Assembly (NCBI GenBank): GCA_021927905.1
Contig: BLLK01000045.1
Coordinates: forward strand, 3,286,001-3,350,000
Source: Chaetoceros tenuissimus
Lineage: Eukaryota > Bacillariophyta > Thalassiosirophyceae > Chaetocerotales > Chaetocerotaceae
DNA: 64,000 nucleotides
Direction of reading: 5' to 3'
How positions within the stretch are numbered: position 1 is the first letter of the stretch; every line of letters starts with the position of its first letter. Shown one piece after another: positions 43,557 through 54,187 of the stretch. The notes under the pieces are model-generated. The model had not been told where the DNA came from and did not search any database. It was given only the letters and a program-made list of their open reading frames with translations. The translations under genes and the position numbers were made by a program.

Positions 43557-44060
43557 ATGCAATTCATTCCCAAGGATGATTTTGGAGCTATTGTAAAGAA
43601 CATTCCTATGAATGTTGTTCGTGAACTCAACTGTGATGTATGTTGTAGTGAAACTTTTGATCTATTAAGCGATCAAGATATTATTGATGTGATGCCAATT
43701 GTGGACCACGAGAACTACGCCACTAGTCCCTACTGCTCGGGAGCAGAAATGGAGTATGTTTGTGACTATAGCAGTGCTCTTTCCGATCTGGAGGCTGCTT
43801 GTGATAATGAGGGAGGTCAGTTTATCGAGTACTCAGTAACTGCGAAGGGTCAAGGTCTCTCTATTTCCTTCAACCACATTGCTTCTTGCATTGGTGCAAG
43901 CTGTGATAAGGATGTTATGTTGGAAAAACAGGAAGAACTCTACAGTGCAGAATATACAGGGTTTGAGTTGAACTTCGAAGAAGAATCAGGAGCGAGCACT
44001 TTGTCATCAGCTGCAGTCGCTATGATTACACTTACAGGTGCAGTTGCAACTTTGATCTGA
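43557..44060 (+). CDS. Small Cys-rich protein, GPI-like tail
   Basis: 167 residues from the first ATG at 43557. It has nine cysteines (CDVCC, CSGAEMEYVC, C ... C ... C), an acidic character and a C-terminal hydrophobic segment (SSAAVAMITLTGAVATLI) after 'EESGAST', which resembles a GPI-anchor signal or a lone membrane helix. No signal peptide is present from this ATG. Directly upstream, the same frame reads KIFNNSLIFLTVL and on into the protein, a signal-peptide-like stretch, but with ATT where an ATG would be expected. The start is therefore uncertain. Probably a surface protein. Confidence 0.6.
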   Translation: MQFIPKDDFGAIVKNIPMNVVRELNCDVCCSETFDLLSDQDIIDVMPIVDHENYATSPYCSGAEMEYVCDYSSALSDLEAACDNEGGQFIEYSVTAKGQGLSISFNHIASCIGASCDKDVMLEKQEELYSAEYTGFELNFEEESGASTLSSAAVAMITLTGAVATLI

Positions 44061-45119
44061 AAAATTCAGTGAAAGTTTTCTATTTTGTTGCAGAACAAAG
44101 CTCTTCTGGCAAATAACATTCAAGAAAAATCGCCTCCGCTTTATTTACTATTTATGACAGTATGTTGCCTGCATATTTAGGTCTAGTCTAATGCATCAAT
44201 ACAAATACCTTTTCTACTCTAAATTTATGCATAATTTTTCTACTCTCTTTCATAATTTTGAAAAAAGGTAAATTATCATTTTGCAATGACTTTTTGTGAA
44301 AGTAATAAACTTTCAAACTTGTTTTCACTTTTTGGCTGGCAGCACAGATTTTCGAAAAGTGACGTCTTGAGAAAGATAGAGTATCCCCACAATATAATGG
44401 CCATTCAAGTATCTGCATACAAGCTGGTTTCACGATTTTTGATGCTGCCGTAGATTCTACGCAAAACCATATGGTGACGTCAAATAGGCCTTTTAACATC
44501 TCTTCTCAAGACTCATTTTTCTCGGCTCCTCCATACAAACTACAGTGTAATTACATCAAAATAAAGCCATTACCAAACATGCCATAAAACCTTAAATATA
44601 AAAATTCAATTGGATCCCCATTAGAGGAAGGTTCCTTACCCACTCTAGTACCTAGAACTGAAGCGGATCCAAGTGGATTTCCATAATACTTTCATACCAG
44701 CACTTGTTGCATACGCAATTGAAGATGAATCTTTCAATATGCACAAAGGCAAGTGGATGGTAGAAGGAACTTTATCAGCACTTTTGCTGAACCATTACAA
44801 CATTGATAAAGAACTTTCATTTACAGAGGATATACTGGTGAATGCTCTATGGCAGAATAATATAATTAGCTTTCGGAAGTACAACATAGCCGATGTTCAT
44901 GAGTACATCGGAAAGGAACACATCTAGGTTACATGCCGTGGATCATCGCCAGTGCAAATATCCCTACATCGAAACGCTATGTATGTATGGAGTCAAGATT
45001 GATTCCATTCCATTTTTCAATTTCAGTTTCAATTATAATATGTATAAAGCAATTTTTGAAAGTATCATTATTATTTATACAGTCATTACATTACACTAAA
45101 AAGTTTGAATCTGAAAAAT
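44061..45119. other. Intergenic with unproven short frames
   Basis: 44649-44927 reads open on plus (FHNTFIPALVAYAIEDES ... HEYIGKEH) but has no ATG start and no recognised domain; it could be a fragment of a decayed gene. A minus frame at 44188-44499 is equally unproven. No repeats stood out. Confidence 0.3.
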
Positions 45120-45491
45120 CTATAAAAGAGCAACCAGAGGAGAAACTACAACAACTACTGTAGCTGTCACTACAAGCCCACCAATGAGAGCACCATGCTC
45201 TGTATTCTGAATCATCTTGTACCTCTTGACTTGCTTTGCTCTCTTTTTAAATTGCTTCGCCATGGCATTCAACTCTTCACTTCGTTCCTGCATATCTTCC
45301 AATCTTTCTTTTCTCGCAAGTGCCATATCAATATTTTCTGCCATGATTTCTTTCGTCGTATTGATTTTTTGATTCACCATTGCAACACGATCAATAGGCT
45401 GTTCCATCTTTTGCAGTAATATCGGTGCAAACGAAGCTTGAGCACATACGAGTAGTACATCTCCATAAATCCATTCTTCCGTCTCACGCAT
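45120..45491 (-). CDS. VAMP/synaptobrevin-like R-SNARE, possibly truncated
   Basis: 123 residues from the first ATG at 45491. The core 'VNQKINTTKEIMAENIDMALARKERLEDM' region (I give it in parts: VNQKINTTKEIMAEN, IDMALARKERLEDM) is a typical R-SNARE helix, with the arginine of the zero layer in ALARKERLED. It continues into QERSEELNAMAKQFKKRAKQ and a C-terminal membrane anchor (GALIGGLVVTATVVVVVSPL). R-SNAREs on vesicles pair with three Q-SNARE helices for membrane fusion. VAMP7-type members have a longin domain first; here only about 40 residues precede the SNARE, and the upstream DNA holds a mobile-element-like relic. A missing 5' part is possible. Confidence 0.75.
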   Translation of the reverse strand: MRETEEWIYGDVLLVCAQASFAPILLQKMEQPIDRVAMVNQKINTTKEIMAENIDMALARKERLEDMQERSEELNAMAKQFKKRAKQVKRYKMIQNTEHGALIGGLVVTATVVVVVSPLVALL

Positions 45492-45585
45492 CGTTCTGTA
45501 ATGTAAACCATTTCTCAAGAAAGCTCTTGACTAAATCTTCATCTAGTGAAAATCCAGCTACCGGACTGAAATTCTATACAATCAT

Positions 45586-45864
45586 GTTGCCCGATGAATT
45601 AACCAACGAAGAAATTGAAGAAATCGACCGTATAAGTTTCGTGGAGGAAAGCATTACAGGAATAGCAAATCTGCAAAAGCTGTGAACAAAGGAAGAAGTA
45701 ATAAACCCGAATTCAAAAAGGGTGATAACCCGTTTGTTCGTTCGTTTGAATTTGGAGTGTCAAAAGAAGGTTATTGGAGCTACGACCATCTAATAATTCG
45801 AATTGAAGATTGCTTTGATGTGAAGAAAAAAGAAACGCTTGCTTCCTTCATTGTTCGGATGTGA
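45586..45864 (+). pseudogene. Fragment resembling a DDE-type mobile-element protein
   Basis: Two adjoining open segments in different frames: LPDELTNEEIEEIDRI ... LQKL, ending at 45685, and 'NPFVRSFEFGVSKEGYWSY' with DHLIIRIEDCFDV, ending at 45864. The second recalls a repeated algal/fungal protein family with a G-Y-W-x-Y-[DN]-H ... [ED]DC motif, possibly a DDE-type transposase relative; that identification is from memory and weak. The piece is short and frame-broken. Confidence 0.35.
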
Positions 45865-46216
45865 TGTTGTTTTTCACTGGCTGAGAATGCATCAGATATG
45901 TGACATTTTTACTGCTTTTTAGCTGTCTACGTATAAAACATACCAATCGGGTCATTTTCTACGATATCTACTCGATCCGTGAAACCAGCTTGTAGGCTTG
46001 GGGTTGTTCATATTTTACTATATAGATTGATACCAACCCCATCAATGTTCATGTCGGAGTTTTTGGCGAGCACAAGATCTTTTCTGTGCCTCTCATGATC
46101 TTCATATTTCATTCATTATTTCAACAACTGGAAGGTCATTTCACCTCTAAAGTTATCTACAAAGCACTCATAGCTTCACATTCTACATATATTATATAAA
46201 TTCATAACTAGAAAGG
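45865..46216. promoter_or_regulatory. Upstream region of the kinase-headpiece gene
   Basis: 352 bp without a gene. TATTATATAAATTC just before 46205 is a possible TATA element close to the ATG at 46217. Confidence 0.4.
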
Positions 46217-48063
46217 ATGGGAAAGAAGTCAAAGGCAAAGAGAAAGAACAACAACAAGTCCAAGCCAAAGAATGTCACTGACACAACTGTAACGGATACT
46301 CCAGCTGTAACAGAAGAAGTTACAGCGACTGTCGAACAAGTAGATACTCCCGTAGCAGATGTAGCAGAAGAAGTAGTAGAGAAAAATGAATCAGAGACTT
46401 CTGTTTCAAAGGATGTTGAAACTGAGACTCCTGTACAAGAAGATGCGAAGCCTGAGATGGCTGAGAAAGAAGCCGATGAAACTGTCAAAGATGAAACTGA
46501 GGAAACTGTTCAAGATGATGCTCCAGTTGAAACTGATAACGATGTAACTGAAGAAGTAGAAGCAGAAGCAGAACAAGAGGCACCAGTTGAAGAAACTGAA
46601 AAGGAAGAAGAAATTGTCGAGCAAGAGACTTCTATTGAAGAACCCTCAACAGATGAAGTTACTCAAGAGATGGAATCTAGTGATCCTCGACCAATTGTCA
46701 TCGCAGGACCGTCAGGTGCCGGCAAAGTAAGTCTCTTTCAAAATATATATATTATATCACAAAAAAATATATCATTCTAACAATTGCATTTTCTTCCTTT
46801 TTACTTTTCTAGGGAACACTGATCAATATCCTCATGAAGAAATTTCCAAACGATCAATTCGGATTCTCGGTATCACACACTACACGTAATCCAAGAGAGG
46901 GAGAAGTGAACGGCGTCCATTATAACTTTTCAACAGTAGACGCCATGAAGGAAGAAATCGATGATGGAAAATTCATTGAATATGCGGAAGTACATGGAAA
47001 CTATTATGGTACCTCCGTAGAAGCAGTACGATCGGTTCAATCCAAGGGACAAGTATGTATTCTCGATATCGACTGTCAAGGAGTTCGTAATGTCAAATCG
47101 AGTTCTTTGGATCCATATTATATCTTTATTGCACCGCCTTCTATGCAAGATTTGGAGAATAGACTTCGTGGAAGAGGGACTGAGAAGGAGGAGGATATTG
47201 TTAAACGATTGGCGAATGCGCAAGGTGAAATGGATTATGGGCAGGAAAAAGGCAACTTTGATAAATATTTGGTGAATGATGATTTGAAAACTTCGTCTGA
47301 GGAGCTTTGTAGTATTATTCAAACTTGGTATCCACATTTAGTACCAGATGAAACTCCAAAGGAAAACGAAGACGTTGCTGTAGAGGAAGCAGTTGGTAAA
47401 GAGGAGGAGAAGACTGTAGAACAGGCAGAAATAGCTGAAGAAGAAGCTCCAGACGATGAAGTCAACATGGATGCAAGTGAGGCTACAACAGAAGTAGTAG
47501 ATAATTGTTCATTAGAGAATGAAGAGACAAATGAAGAAAAAACAATCGAACCTGAAGTGGATGCACCAATGGACGAAGTTTCTCCAAGTGACGAAGAGAA
47601 GGAAGTAGCTGAAGAGCAAGTGGATGAAGTGAAGGAATCTAATGTAGACGAAGAACATCCAGAGGACGAATGTGAAAAGGTAGATGAGCCTCAATCTCCT
47701 GAACTAGTTACTGAAACAAAAGTCGAAGATGCGAAAGTGACTGAACCATCTACACCAGAGCCAGTCGAAGTCAAGCCAGTAGTAATCGAATCACCAGAGG
47801 TAGTCAAAGAAGAACCAAAAGAAGAACCAAAATCTATTCCAACAGAGGAACCAAAGGAAGTCGTCCCAGATGTAAATCCAAACAAGACATACTATAATCT
47901 TGAAGAATTGAAGATGCCAATTGAGGGTGTAGAATGGGCTCAACGTGAGAACTTTTTGAGTGACGAGGATATCCAAACACATTTCGGTATGAATAGAGAT
48001 GAACTACTGAAGCTACCAAAATGGAAAAAACAAGCTGCAAAGAAGAAGCTAGGTATTTTCTAA
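46217..48063 (+). CDS. Guanylate kinase fused to villin-headpiece-like domain
   Basis: Two exons, 46217..46726 and 46813..48063; the 86-bp intron splits the P-loop between codons; 586 residues. A basic start (MGKKSKAKRKNNNKSK) leads into about 140 acidic residues. The kinase core (about 160-350) has P-loop 'GPSGAGKGTL', SHTTRNPREGEVNG, the catalytic lid (RLRGRGTEKEEDI) and FIAPPS; GMP kinases convert GMP to GDP with ATP. About 180 acidic E/V/P/K residues follow. The last ~60 residues read YNLEELK ... EW ... LSDED ... FGMNR ... LPKWKKQ ... KKKLGIF, matching villin-headpiece domains, which bind F-actin. The fusion is unusual. It could be a scaffold localised to actin rather than a bulk GMP kinase; activity is untested. 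Confidence 0.85.
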
Positions 48064-48365
48064 AAAGAATTGCTATAAACATACTTACTTTTTTTTGCAC
48101 GCAGTGATTATTGCTATCTATTATCGAAGTGGTAGTATTACTATTCTCCGATCTACTCTTCGATTTTACGATCGCGTTTCAATCAAACTTCTGTGTAGAA
48201 TGAGTAGAATGAGAAGTCTCTTGGTGTCAAGCTTCAAAATCCATGGACATTAGCTAAATGTCTCGGTGTCGATGTCCGATCGCGATTGTGTTTGTGATTA
48301 TCAGTCTGAAAAACTTCACCAAAGGTGAATGAATTCAGAGTTTCATATGTTCCATAATTCTGAAC
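48064..48365. other. Intergenic, no gene seen
   Basis: 302 bp between stop and next ATG, both plus strand. No repeat or motif recognised. Confidence 0.3.
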
Positions 48366-49503
48366 ATGTTCATTAGCTCCAATCAGTTTCATAATCCCCC
48401 AGCTACTTACAAAGAGGTCGCTTACTCTTGCTTAGCCATCTTCAAGTCGGAATGGAAGATTTTGTTTGGTCTGAGTGCATCAGCATTTGTAAGCGCAACA
48501 GTGACATGCATTCTTCTCGGCCTTGTCTTATTCTTTCTCTTTCGAGAGCAAATTGAATATCTTCTTGGTAGCGAGATGTCTGGAGGAAACAGATATCTTG
48601 CCGAAGGAATTGATATTATATCAAGCTTCCTAAAAAGAAAGAATCAAGAAGTGGACAACCCATCAGCTTTTAGTATAGCGGCATTATTCGTCGTAGCAGC
48701 TCTTTTCCTTTTGTCTATACTTTTGACCGGGAGTACTTATAATGCAGCTGCGACTCATGCTGTTGCCGTTACTTACACTGGCCATTCACCGTGCATGAAA
48801 AGTTCTGTTCAATACGGAATGAAGAAGGCATGGTCTGTTTTGGCTTATCAAACACTTCTAAGCCTCGGTGGATTTGCTCTTTTATCTATCACTCTCATTT
48901 TACCAGCAGAAATTGGGATAAAAACTCACAATTCTACTTTTCTAATCATTGGATCTTTCCTTTCAATCTTCGTATTCTGGTTTCTACAATCTTTGTTGGC
49001 TGTATCGATTCCAGTAATTGTAATTGAGAACAAGACAGCATTGGAGGGCTTGAAAAGGTCCTACGAGATGTGCAAAAACAGCAAGTGGTTTACATTCAAC
49101 GCTATCTTCATGTACAACTTTTTGTTAGGTCTAATTACACAACTCTTAGTTATACTAATGTGCCTCCTTCCACAAGCAATACTGTCTCTCGGCCTCATCG
49201 TTGTGAATATGGTCCTACTTTCACTTTTTCCAATGTAAGTACCTCTGGTCAGTTTACTGAATCACTGAATCTTGTCACTTTAAATGAAGAGTAGGACTGA
49301 CGCTCATTTCAACGTCGATCAGCGTTTTTGTCGTTATCTACATATCTCTTTCGGTGAGGAACGAAGGCCTCACACTCAGAAGCTTCTCTGTGCTTATGGG
49401 AAGATCTTACCTCGGAGATGAGGTACTCGACTTAAATAAGATTGAAACACAGATGACCAACATGAATATAAAGAAAGATCCTAATCCGCAACAAATTGTG
49501 TAG
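48366..49503 (+). CDS. Multipass membrane protein, unknown family
   Basis: Two exons, 48366..49234 and 49290..49503, with a short 55-bp intron (GTAAGT...TGAAG); 360 residues. This splice restores a hydrophobic helix across the junction (LLSLFPI|VGLTLISTSISVF). I see about six membrane segments with a hydrophilic N terminus and a charged C-terminal tail. 'ENKTALEGLKRSYEMCKNSKW' between two helices recalls a loop in membrane proteins related to glycerophosphodiester phosphodiesterase membrane domains, but the match is loose. No transport motif is recognised. Confidence 0.7.
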
Positions 49504-49760
49504 TATCTAGGTCAAAAATCCATTCTGTTTATTTGCATTTTATTTATTCTCTGCAGAAATTGCTGTGACACCCTGAAACTCTGCATAGTCCGAACGATGA
49601 ATACATCTCATCCTCAGACTAAAACATTGAAGTAACTAATGCAAAGATATTGTATTACATTTATCCTCATATTATGTATCTTATTTTTACATCCAGGTAT
49701 CAAAGTTATCGTGTTTCATTAATATTGGCTTGGAATTTTATTCGAAACTGGTTCTACGAT

Positions 49761-52076
49761 TTATTTCGCACATCCAGGTTTTCGAATTTTATGTATTTTT
49801 CTCGAAGCCTTTTGACATCTTTCATCGCAGTAATAAACATCATCACAACAGTTTGAGCGCTTCCAAGCAGGAAATGTACGACAACAATAACTGCACTCAA
49901 GAATTGTGCAATCTGGGGTAACTGACGCTATAAGCAATTGTTCGTTATGGAAACTTGTTTTAAAATGAAAAAGAGGCTTCTTAATAATCGCACCATCGAA
50001 AGAGTAATAGCGCAATGATTCAGACTTTTGAAATACAATCCAGGAACATGTTCCATCTGCAACATAAAAGACTGAATTGCTATCATCATCAGATATGTTG
50101 GCAGACAGAATACAGTACCGTCCTGATAGTAAGAAATCCTGACCAAGTTGGATTCCAACCTTGTTGACACCAAATGATTCACATTCCATAGCATTTCTCA
50201 GTTTTATTTCAATACCGCCGAAATCAAAAGAAAATTCTTCTAAGCACACCGCACGACCAATTCGTGATTTGAAACCTCTCAATTTCTTTGTCGTGAGATT
50301 TGGTATCTTCTTCAAGCTGAAAATTTCTCTAAATTTTGGAGAAACAATAGTGTATCTACTATTATTGGAGATGCTTGCGAGGATCGGTATTCCCTTGACT
50401 TTTATTTCTACCCAAACAGGCCCTGCTTTAGGAGCAATAGCTATGCTTTCTCTCATTGCAAGGTTCTTAGATGCACTTGTCTCCAAAACAGGGGCTCCAA
50501 CAGAGACTTGCTCCCCAACTCTGGCGCCTTCGTTGGAAAAACTCTCTGTAATAGTCAAGGAACTTTTTTCAAAGCCAGATTTATAATAGTGAAAATGACC
50601 ATCTTCTATCAATCTGACAAAATTCAGGTACAAGTCATCGCGAGAGACATTCTCTGTATGCAGTCCTAATTCTTCTGCTTCTGTCATAACCTGCTCATTG
50701 CTCAGACTAAAAAGATTTTTAATCAAAGAAACATGTCTTTCATACCAGTCTCTTTCAATATTGCCGTCATTGCTGCGCATCTCTTCAATCTTTATCTCTT
50801 CGATTTTATCGGAATTCATTCTAGTTTGTAGATCACGATTAGGTGAAACATCTAGACAGAGCTGTCTGCAGCAAACAGGACATTTCGAATTAGCCTTTCC
50901 ATATTCCAAAATACAATCACGGCAAAATGTATGTCCACAATACAGCTTTGTTCTTTTGTCAATTTCCTCGTTACAAAGAAAGCATTCCAGTATTAAGTTT
51001 TGCTGAACATCAACTTCCGCTCTTATATCATATGTATCAATCTGATCTTGAACTATCGGAGGAAACCATAGGCCAATCATGCACATTCCTAACTTCCACA
51101 ATTCTTCTGCATAACGAATACCTCGACTTTTTGCTTCAGCGACAGAGTCAAAGCACAATGATATTACCGTCAGGTGAGTCATAAGTGGGTGGTTTGTCAT
51201 TTCAACTCCACACTTTCTAAGCATGATGAAACATTCAGCTGCTTTCTCTACAGGAGGAGGACTACCTAACATTTGCCAAGAAATTGGTCCATTTCCTGCA
51301 TAATGATTAAATATATGGTCAACCGCTGTGAGATGCGCTACTTCTCCAGTTTCTGGATCAGTTACACGACGTTTTTCAAATGGTGAGACGTGTTTTATCA
51401 CTATTCGAAGTACATCAGGATCAGGATACTCAACTGCACTACAAAGAAGTGTTGTACCATACTTGTCTTTTTGGGACAAGTCACAGCCAGCGTCAATTAA
51501 ATATTGCAAAGTTTTTGCACTTCCATATTTAGCAGCTAAGAAAGCAGCATTGCATCTATTCGGCATCAATTCATTGACCGAAACTTTTGGATGAGCAAGT
51601 ACAATCTTCACCATTTCTCCCTTCCCTTTCCAAGAATGATGAAGATGAAAGAATTTCCACTGACATACTATTGCAAGTAAAGTAAATTCATCTCCTTCAT
51701 TGTTAATTATCAATCTCCACAACATTGAATCTCCTGTTTCGTCGTATAAACCATTTATAAGTCGTTCGGCAAAATAATCTGCAAGACGTGCACTGACATA
51801 AAACACATCATACAGATATGACGAGAGGGCATCCTTGTCTTGTAAATGAGGCTCTAGTCCATGACGCCTATGAGGGGCCAGCAGTTTATCAGCAAGTAGA
51901 TCGGCATTCTCCTTGGATAATAGATGAAAAAGTGGATCTTCTGGGGCATCAATCTCACTTGGTGCTGCTGCTGCTGCTGTGGTATCTTGTCCCGTTCTCC
52001 CCTGTGCTTGTTGCTGTTGGAGTTCAGACTTTTTCTTGTTGTTCTGTTTACTCTTGTTCTTTGATTTCTTTCCCAT
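49761..52076 (-). CDS. Ankyrin / RING / C-terminal zinc-finger protein
   Basis: 771 residues, one exon. A Lys/Gln-rich start (MGKKSKNKSKQNNKKK) resembles that of the guanylate kinase gene. About 155-232 look like ankyrin repeats (NAAFLAAKYGSAKTLQYLID; TTLLCSAVEYPDPDVLRIVI). Residues 365-403 are a RING (CFLCNEEI ... CGHTFC ... CPVC). The last 50 residues are a Cys-rich, MYND-like knuckle (CSYC ... CCDDVYYCDERCQ). RING implies E3 ubiquitin ligase activity with ankyrin repeats choosing the substrate; this is inference. Possibly cytosolic. Confidence 0.82.
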   Translation of the reverse strand: MGKKSKNKSKQNNKKKSELQQQQAQGRTGQDTTAAAAAPSEIDAPEDPLFHLLSKENADLLADKLLAPHRRHGLEPHLQDKDALSSYLYDVFYVSARLADYFAERLINGLYDETGDSMLWRLIINNEGDEFTLLAIVCQWKFFHLHHSWKGKGEMVKIVLAHPKVSVNELMPNRCNAAFLAAKYGSAKTLQYLIDAGCDLSQKDKYGTTLLCSAVEYPDPDVLRIVIKHVSPFEKRRVTDPETGEVAHLTAVDHIFNHYAGNGPISWQMLGSPPPVEKAAECFIMLRKCGVEMTNHPLMTHLTVISLCFDSVAEAKSRGIRYAEELWKLGMCMIGLWFPPIVQDQIDTYDIRAEVDVQQNLILECFLCNEEIDKRTKLYCGHTFCRDCILEYGKANSKCPVCCRQLCLDVSPNRDLQTRMNSDKIEEIKIEEMRSNDGNIERDWYERHVSLIKNLFSLSNEQVMTEAEELGLHTENVSRDDLYLNFVRLIEDGHFHYYKSGFEKSSLTITESFSNEGARVGEQVSVGAPVLETSASKNLAMRESIAIAPKAGPVWVEIKVKGIPILASISNNSRYTIVSPKFREIFSLKKIPNLTTKKLRGFKSRIGRAVCLEEFSFDFGGIEIKLRNAMECESFGVNKVGIQLGQDFLLSGRYCILSANISDDDSNSVFYVADGTCSWIVFQKSESLRYYSFDGAIIKKPLFHFKTSFHNEQLLIASVTPDCTILECSYCCRTFPAWKRSNCCDDVYYCDERCQKASRKIHKIRKPGCAK

Positions 52077-52744
52077 TTTCCAACCTACTTTGTAATGAGA
52101 TTATCTTGATTGTCTTTATTAAGATATGTGGGTATTCTAGATCATGCGCTTCTTTTCCTCTCTCCTTATCTCTTATCGCATATATTATGTCTTCTTGGGT
52201 TTCCACATAGTTCGTGGCACGGGTGTGGCTCAGTGCATAAGCTCCTTCTTGGTTCTAATTTTTTCTATCTAACCAATAACCTAGTTACGTCATTGTATTA
52301 TTCGGGACAATCTTAGTGTCAAAAAGAGCCTAAAAACGCTCTTCTTTCAACAATACGTACGTATGAAAGTATTCCTTGCATCATACCACCATTACCGGCC
52401 GGATATTTTATTACTCCGAAGTTTCTCACAACCAGATGCTTAGAAAACTAACATCAGAAATTATGGTTCTCACATTCCTCGAAAAAGTTACCGACCCTTC
52501 TCTACAACATCATAGGCCGCCCAGCTGATGTTTTAATTCCACATTCCACACCAAAATATAATTAGTTGCTAGTAGGACGTTCTGTATCGAAACAAGGAAA
52601 AGACATTTTATATTCTAGCCTTCTCTACAATACCGACCCTTCCTCAATTTGCCAGCGGCCACCTTTGCTGTTGTTGATGGTTCCACATTCCACACTCTTC
52701 ATCATAATTTCCACAACACATAATTTTGCACATGTTAAAATAAA
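52077..52744. repeat. Intergenic with duplicated upstream modules
   Basis: No gene. 52490-52550 (ACCGACCCTTCT ... TTCCACATTCCACACC) is echoed at 52625-52695 (ACCGACCCTTCC ... TTCCACATTCCACACT), about 137 bp apart. The later copy leads directly into the first tandem gene, so the former may be the leftover 5' region of a lost extra copy. TTTTATTACTCCG lies near 52407. Confidence 0.55.
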
Positions 52745-53041
52745 ATGAACTTCCATCATACTTACCCAAGCATCTCAGTTGAAAGAAACACGTTAGTTTC
52801 AGAAAGAATTCACAGCACAAGAAGGATCAATCTGCACATGTCATCGAATAGATTTCCAAAGTCCATAGAAGATGCTTCTTATTATCCTAATACCAGTACC
52901 CAACAAAGAGAGTTTGAAAGGATCTCTTTGTCTCCATTGAACAATAATACCAAAGGTCGTCTTCAGCGCAATTTACCTGAACCAAGTCTTGATGATGATA
53001 TGATTAACGAAATGCTATGGTTTGTTACAAAAAAGTTATGA
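52745..53041 (+). CDS. Small unknown protein, family 2 copy 1
   Basis: 98 residues. It starts MNFHHT, the family hallmark. After a variable Ser/Arg-rich centre comes 'REFERISLSPLNNNT' and an acidic tail, 'LDDDMINEMLWFV' then TKK. No signal peptide, membrane helix or known domain. The leader (TTTTGCACATGTTAAAATAAA-ATG region) is shared with copies 2 and 3. It is the most diverged of the three in its centre. Function unknown; probably soluble. Confidence 0.65.
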   Translation: MNFHHTYPSISVERNTLVSERIHSTRRINLHMSSNRFPKSIEDASYYPNTSTQQREFERISLSPLNNNTKGRLQRNLPEPSLDDDMINEMLWFVTKKL

Positions 53042-53836
53042 ATCTAAACCTGTCTAGAAGCTGACCTTGATGAGAGGACTACAAAGGACAGACAAGAGCA
53101 GGTTTTACATTTAATCTTCATAACTAACTAAAATGAACATAGCTCCAACTACGACGTGAAGATATTCCTTCTTGTTTGTTGTTTACATAATAAGATGCAA
53201 GTGTTTTATTCATTCTTCACCCTCCCTTCCAGCAGTGTCATACATTCTAAGCCAAATCCAAACACTAGATTTTTATCTTCATCTGTCTGCCTCGGGACAT
53301 TCAAAGCCGATACATATTCTTTCTACTCTGAACAATTGATTGACAGCTCACGAAAAGATATATTTCACATTCTACGCTTCCCTTCACTACCACAAAGCTG
53401 AAATCAGCACCGGATAATCTATTACTCCGGGCCTGCATTTGATCAAATGGATCTTTTAATACTGTGAACTTTCGACTGCCAGCTCATAAAAAGATATATT
53501 CCATATTCTACTACGCTCTTTTTCACTACACAAGACAGAAAGTAGCACCTGAGAATCTATTACTCCGGGCCTGCAATCAGAAAACAGAAACATAAGTTGC
53601 AGAAAATTATTAAATAACAAAACCATTCTATTTACCCTGAAAATGTAAAATAACAAAGAAATTATGGTTCTCGGAACTTTGGTACGACTTCTCATCGAAT
53701 TGCTTTCCTCCATTCCACCCAATCCACCCAATCCACCTGACAACCTCAAAGCAGGGCCGGCATCTTCGAGCGTCGTTCCACATTCTCATAATTAATTACA
53801 CTTGGTATTATTTGCACAACAAGAAGATCAAATAAA
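53042..53836. repeat. Intergenic with tandem promoter-like modules
   Basis: About 795 bp. 53333-53433 (GACAGCTCACGAAAAGATATATTTC ... in part) is echoed at 53463-53573, about 135 bp later; both end AATCTATTACTCCGGGCCTGC. The leader GTTCCACATTC ... ATTTGCACA precedes copy 2. No gene recognised. Confidence 0.6.
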
Positions 53837-54187
53837 ATGAACTTCCACCATACTTATAAATCAGGTACGAGTATCACGATAGTTTCAGATGGTCTTCGTA
53901 GTAGAGACAGAAAGAACAGGTCCATAAAGGAAGATGTTTCTTCTTCTTTTGCTGCTACTAGCATGAGAGAGTTTGATAAAATATCTTTGTTTTCTTCAAC
54001 AAATAAAACACCACATCTTCTTCAGCACAGCATAGAAATTGATTTTCTTCATTCTTCCTCTTTCCGATCGAATACATCATCAGAAGGAGTAACGGGAGGA
54101 AGGAGCCATCTATCAGAGCCTAAGCCAAATCTTGATGATGATATGATACATGAGTTGCTAGAGCTTGTTAGAACAAACACGCAGTAA
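53837..54187 (+). CDS. Small unknown protein, family 2 copy 2
   Basis: 116 residues, the longest family member. The N terminus MNFHHTYKS is followed by a Ser/Arg/Lys-rich region, 'MREFDKISLF', a Ser-rich stretch shared with copy 3 (SSSFRSNTS) and the acidic end 'LDDDMIHELLELVRTN'. The 3' flank (54235-54470) is clearly homologous to that of copy 3, showing that whole gene modules were duplicated. Function unknown. Confidence 0.7.
   Translation: MNFHHTYKSGTSITIVSDGLRSRDRKNRSIKEDVSSSFAATSMREFDKISLFSSTNKTPHLLQHSIEIDFLHSSSFRSNTSSEGVTGGRSHLSEPKPNLDDDMIHELLELVRTNTQ

Noticed and set aside
44188-44499. 103-codon minus-strand ORF
   Set aside because: No domain, unusual composition and no clear promoter; may be chance.
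52200-52290. Possible tRNA-like box A (TGGCTCAGTGC)
   Set aside because: No matching box B (GGTTCGA-type) at the right distance and no acceptor-stem pairing.
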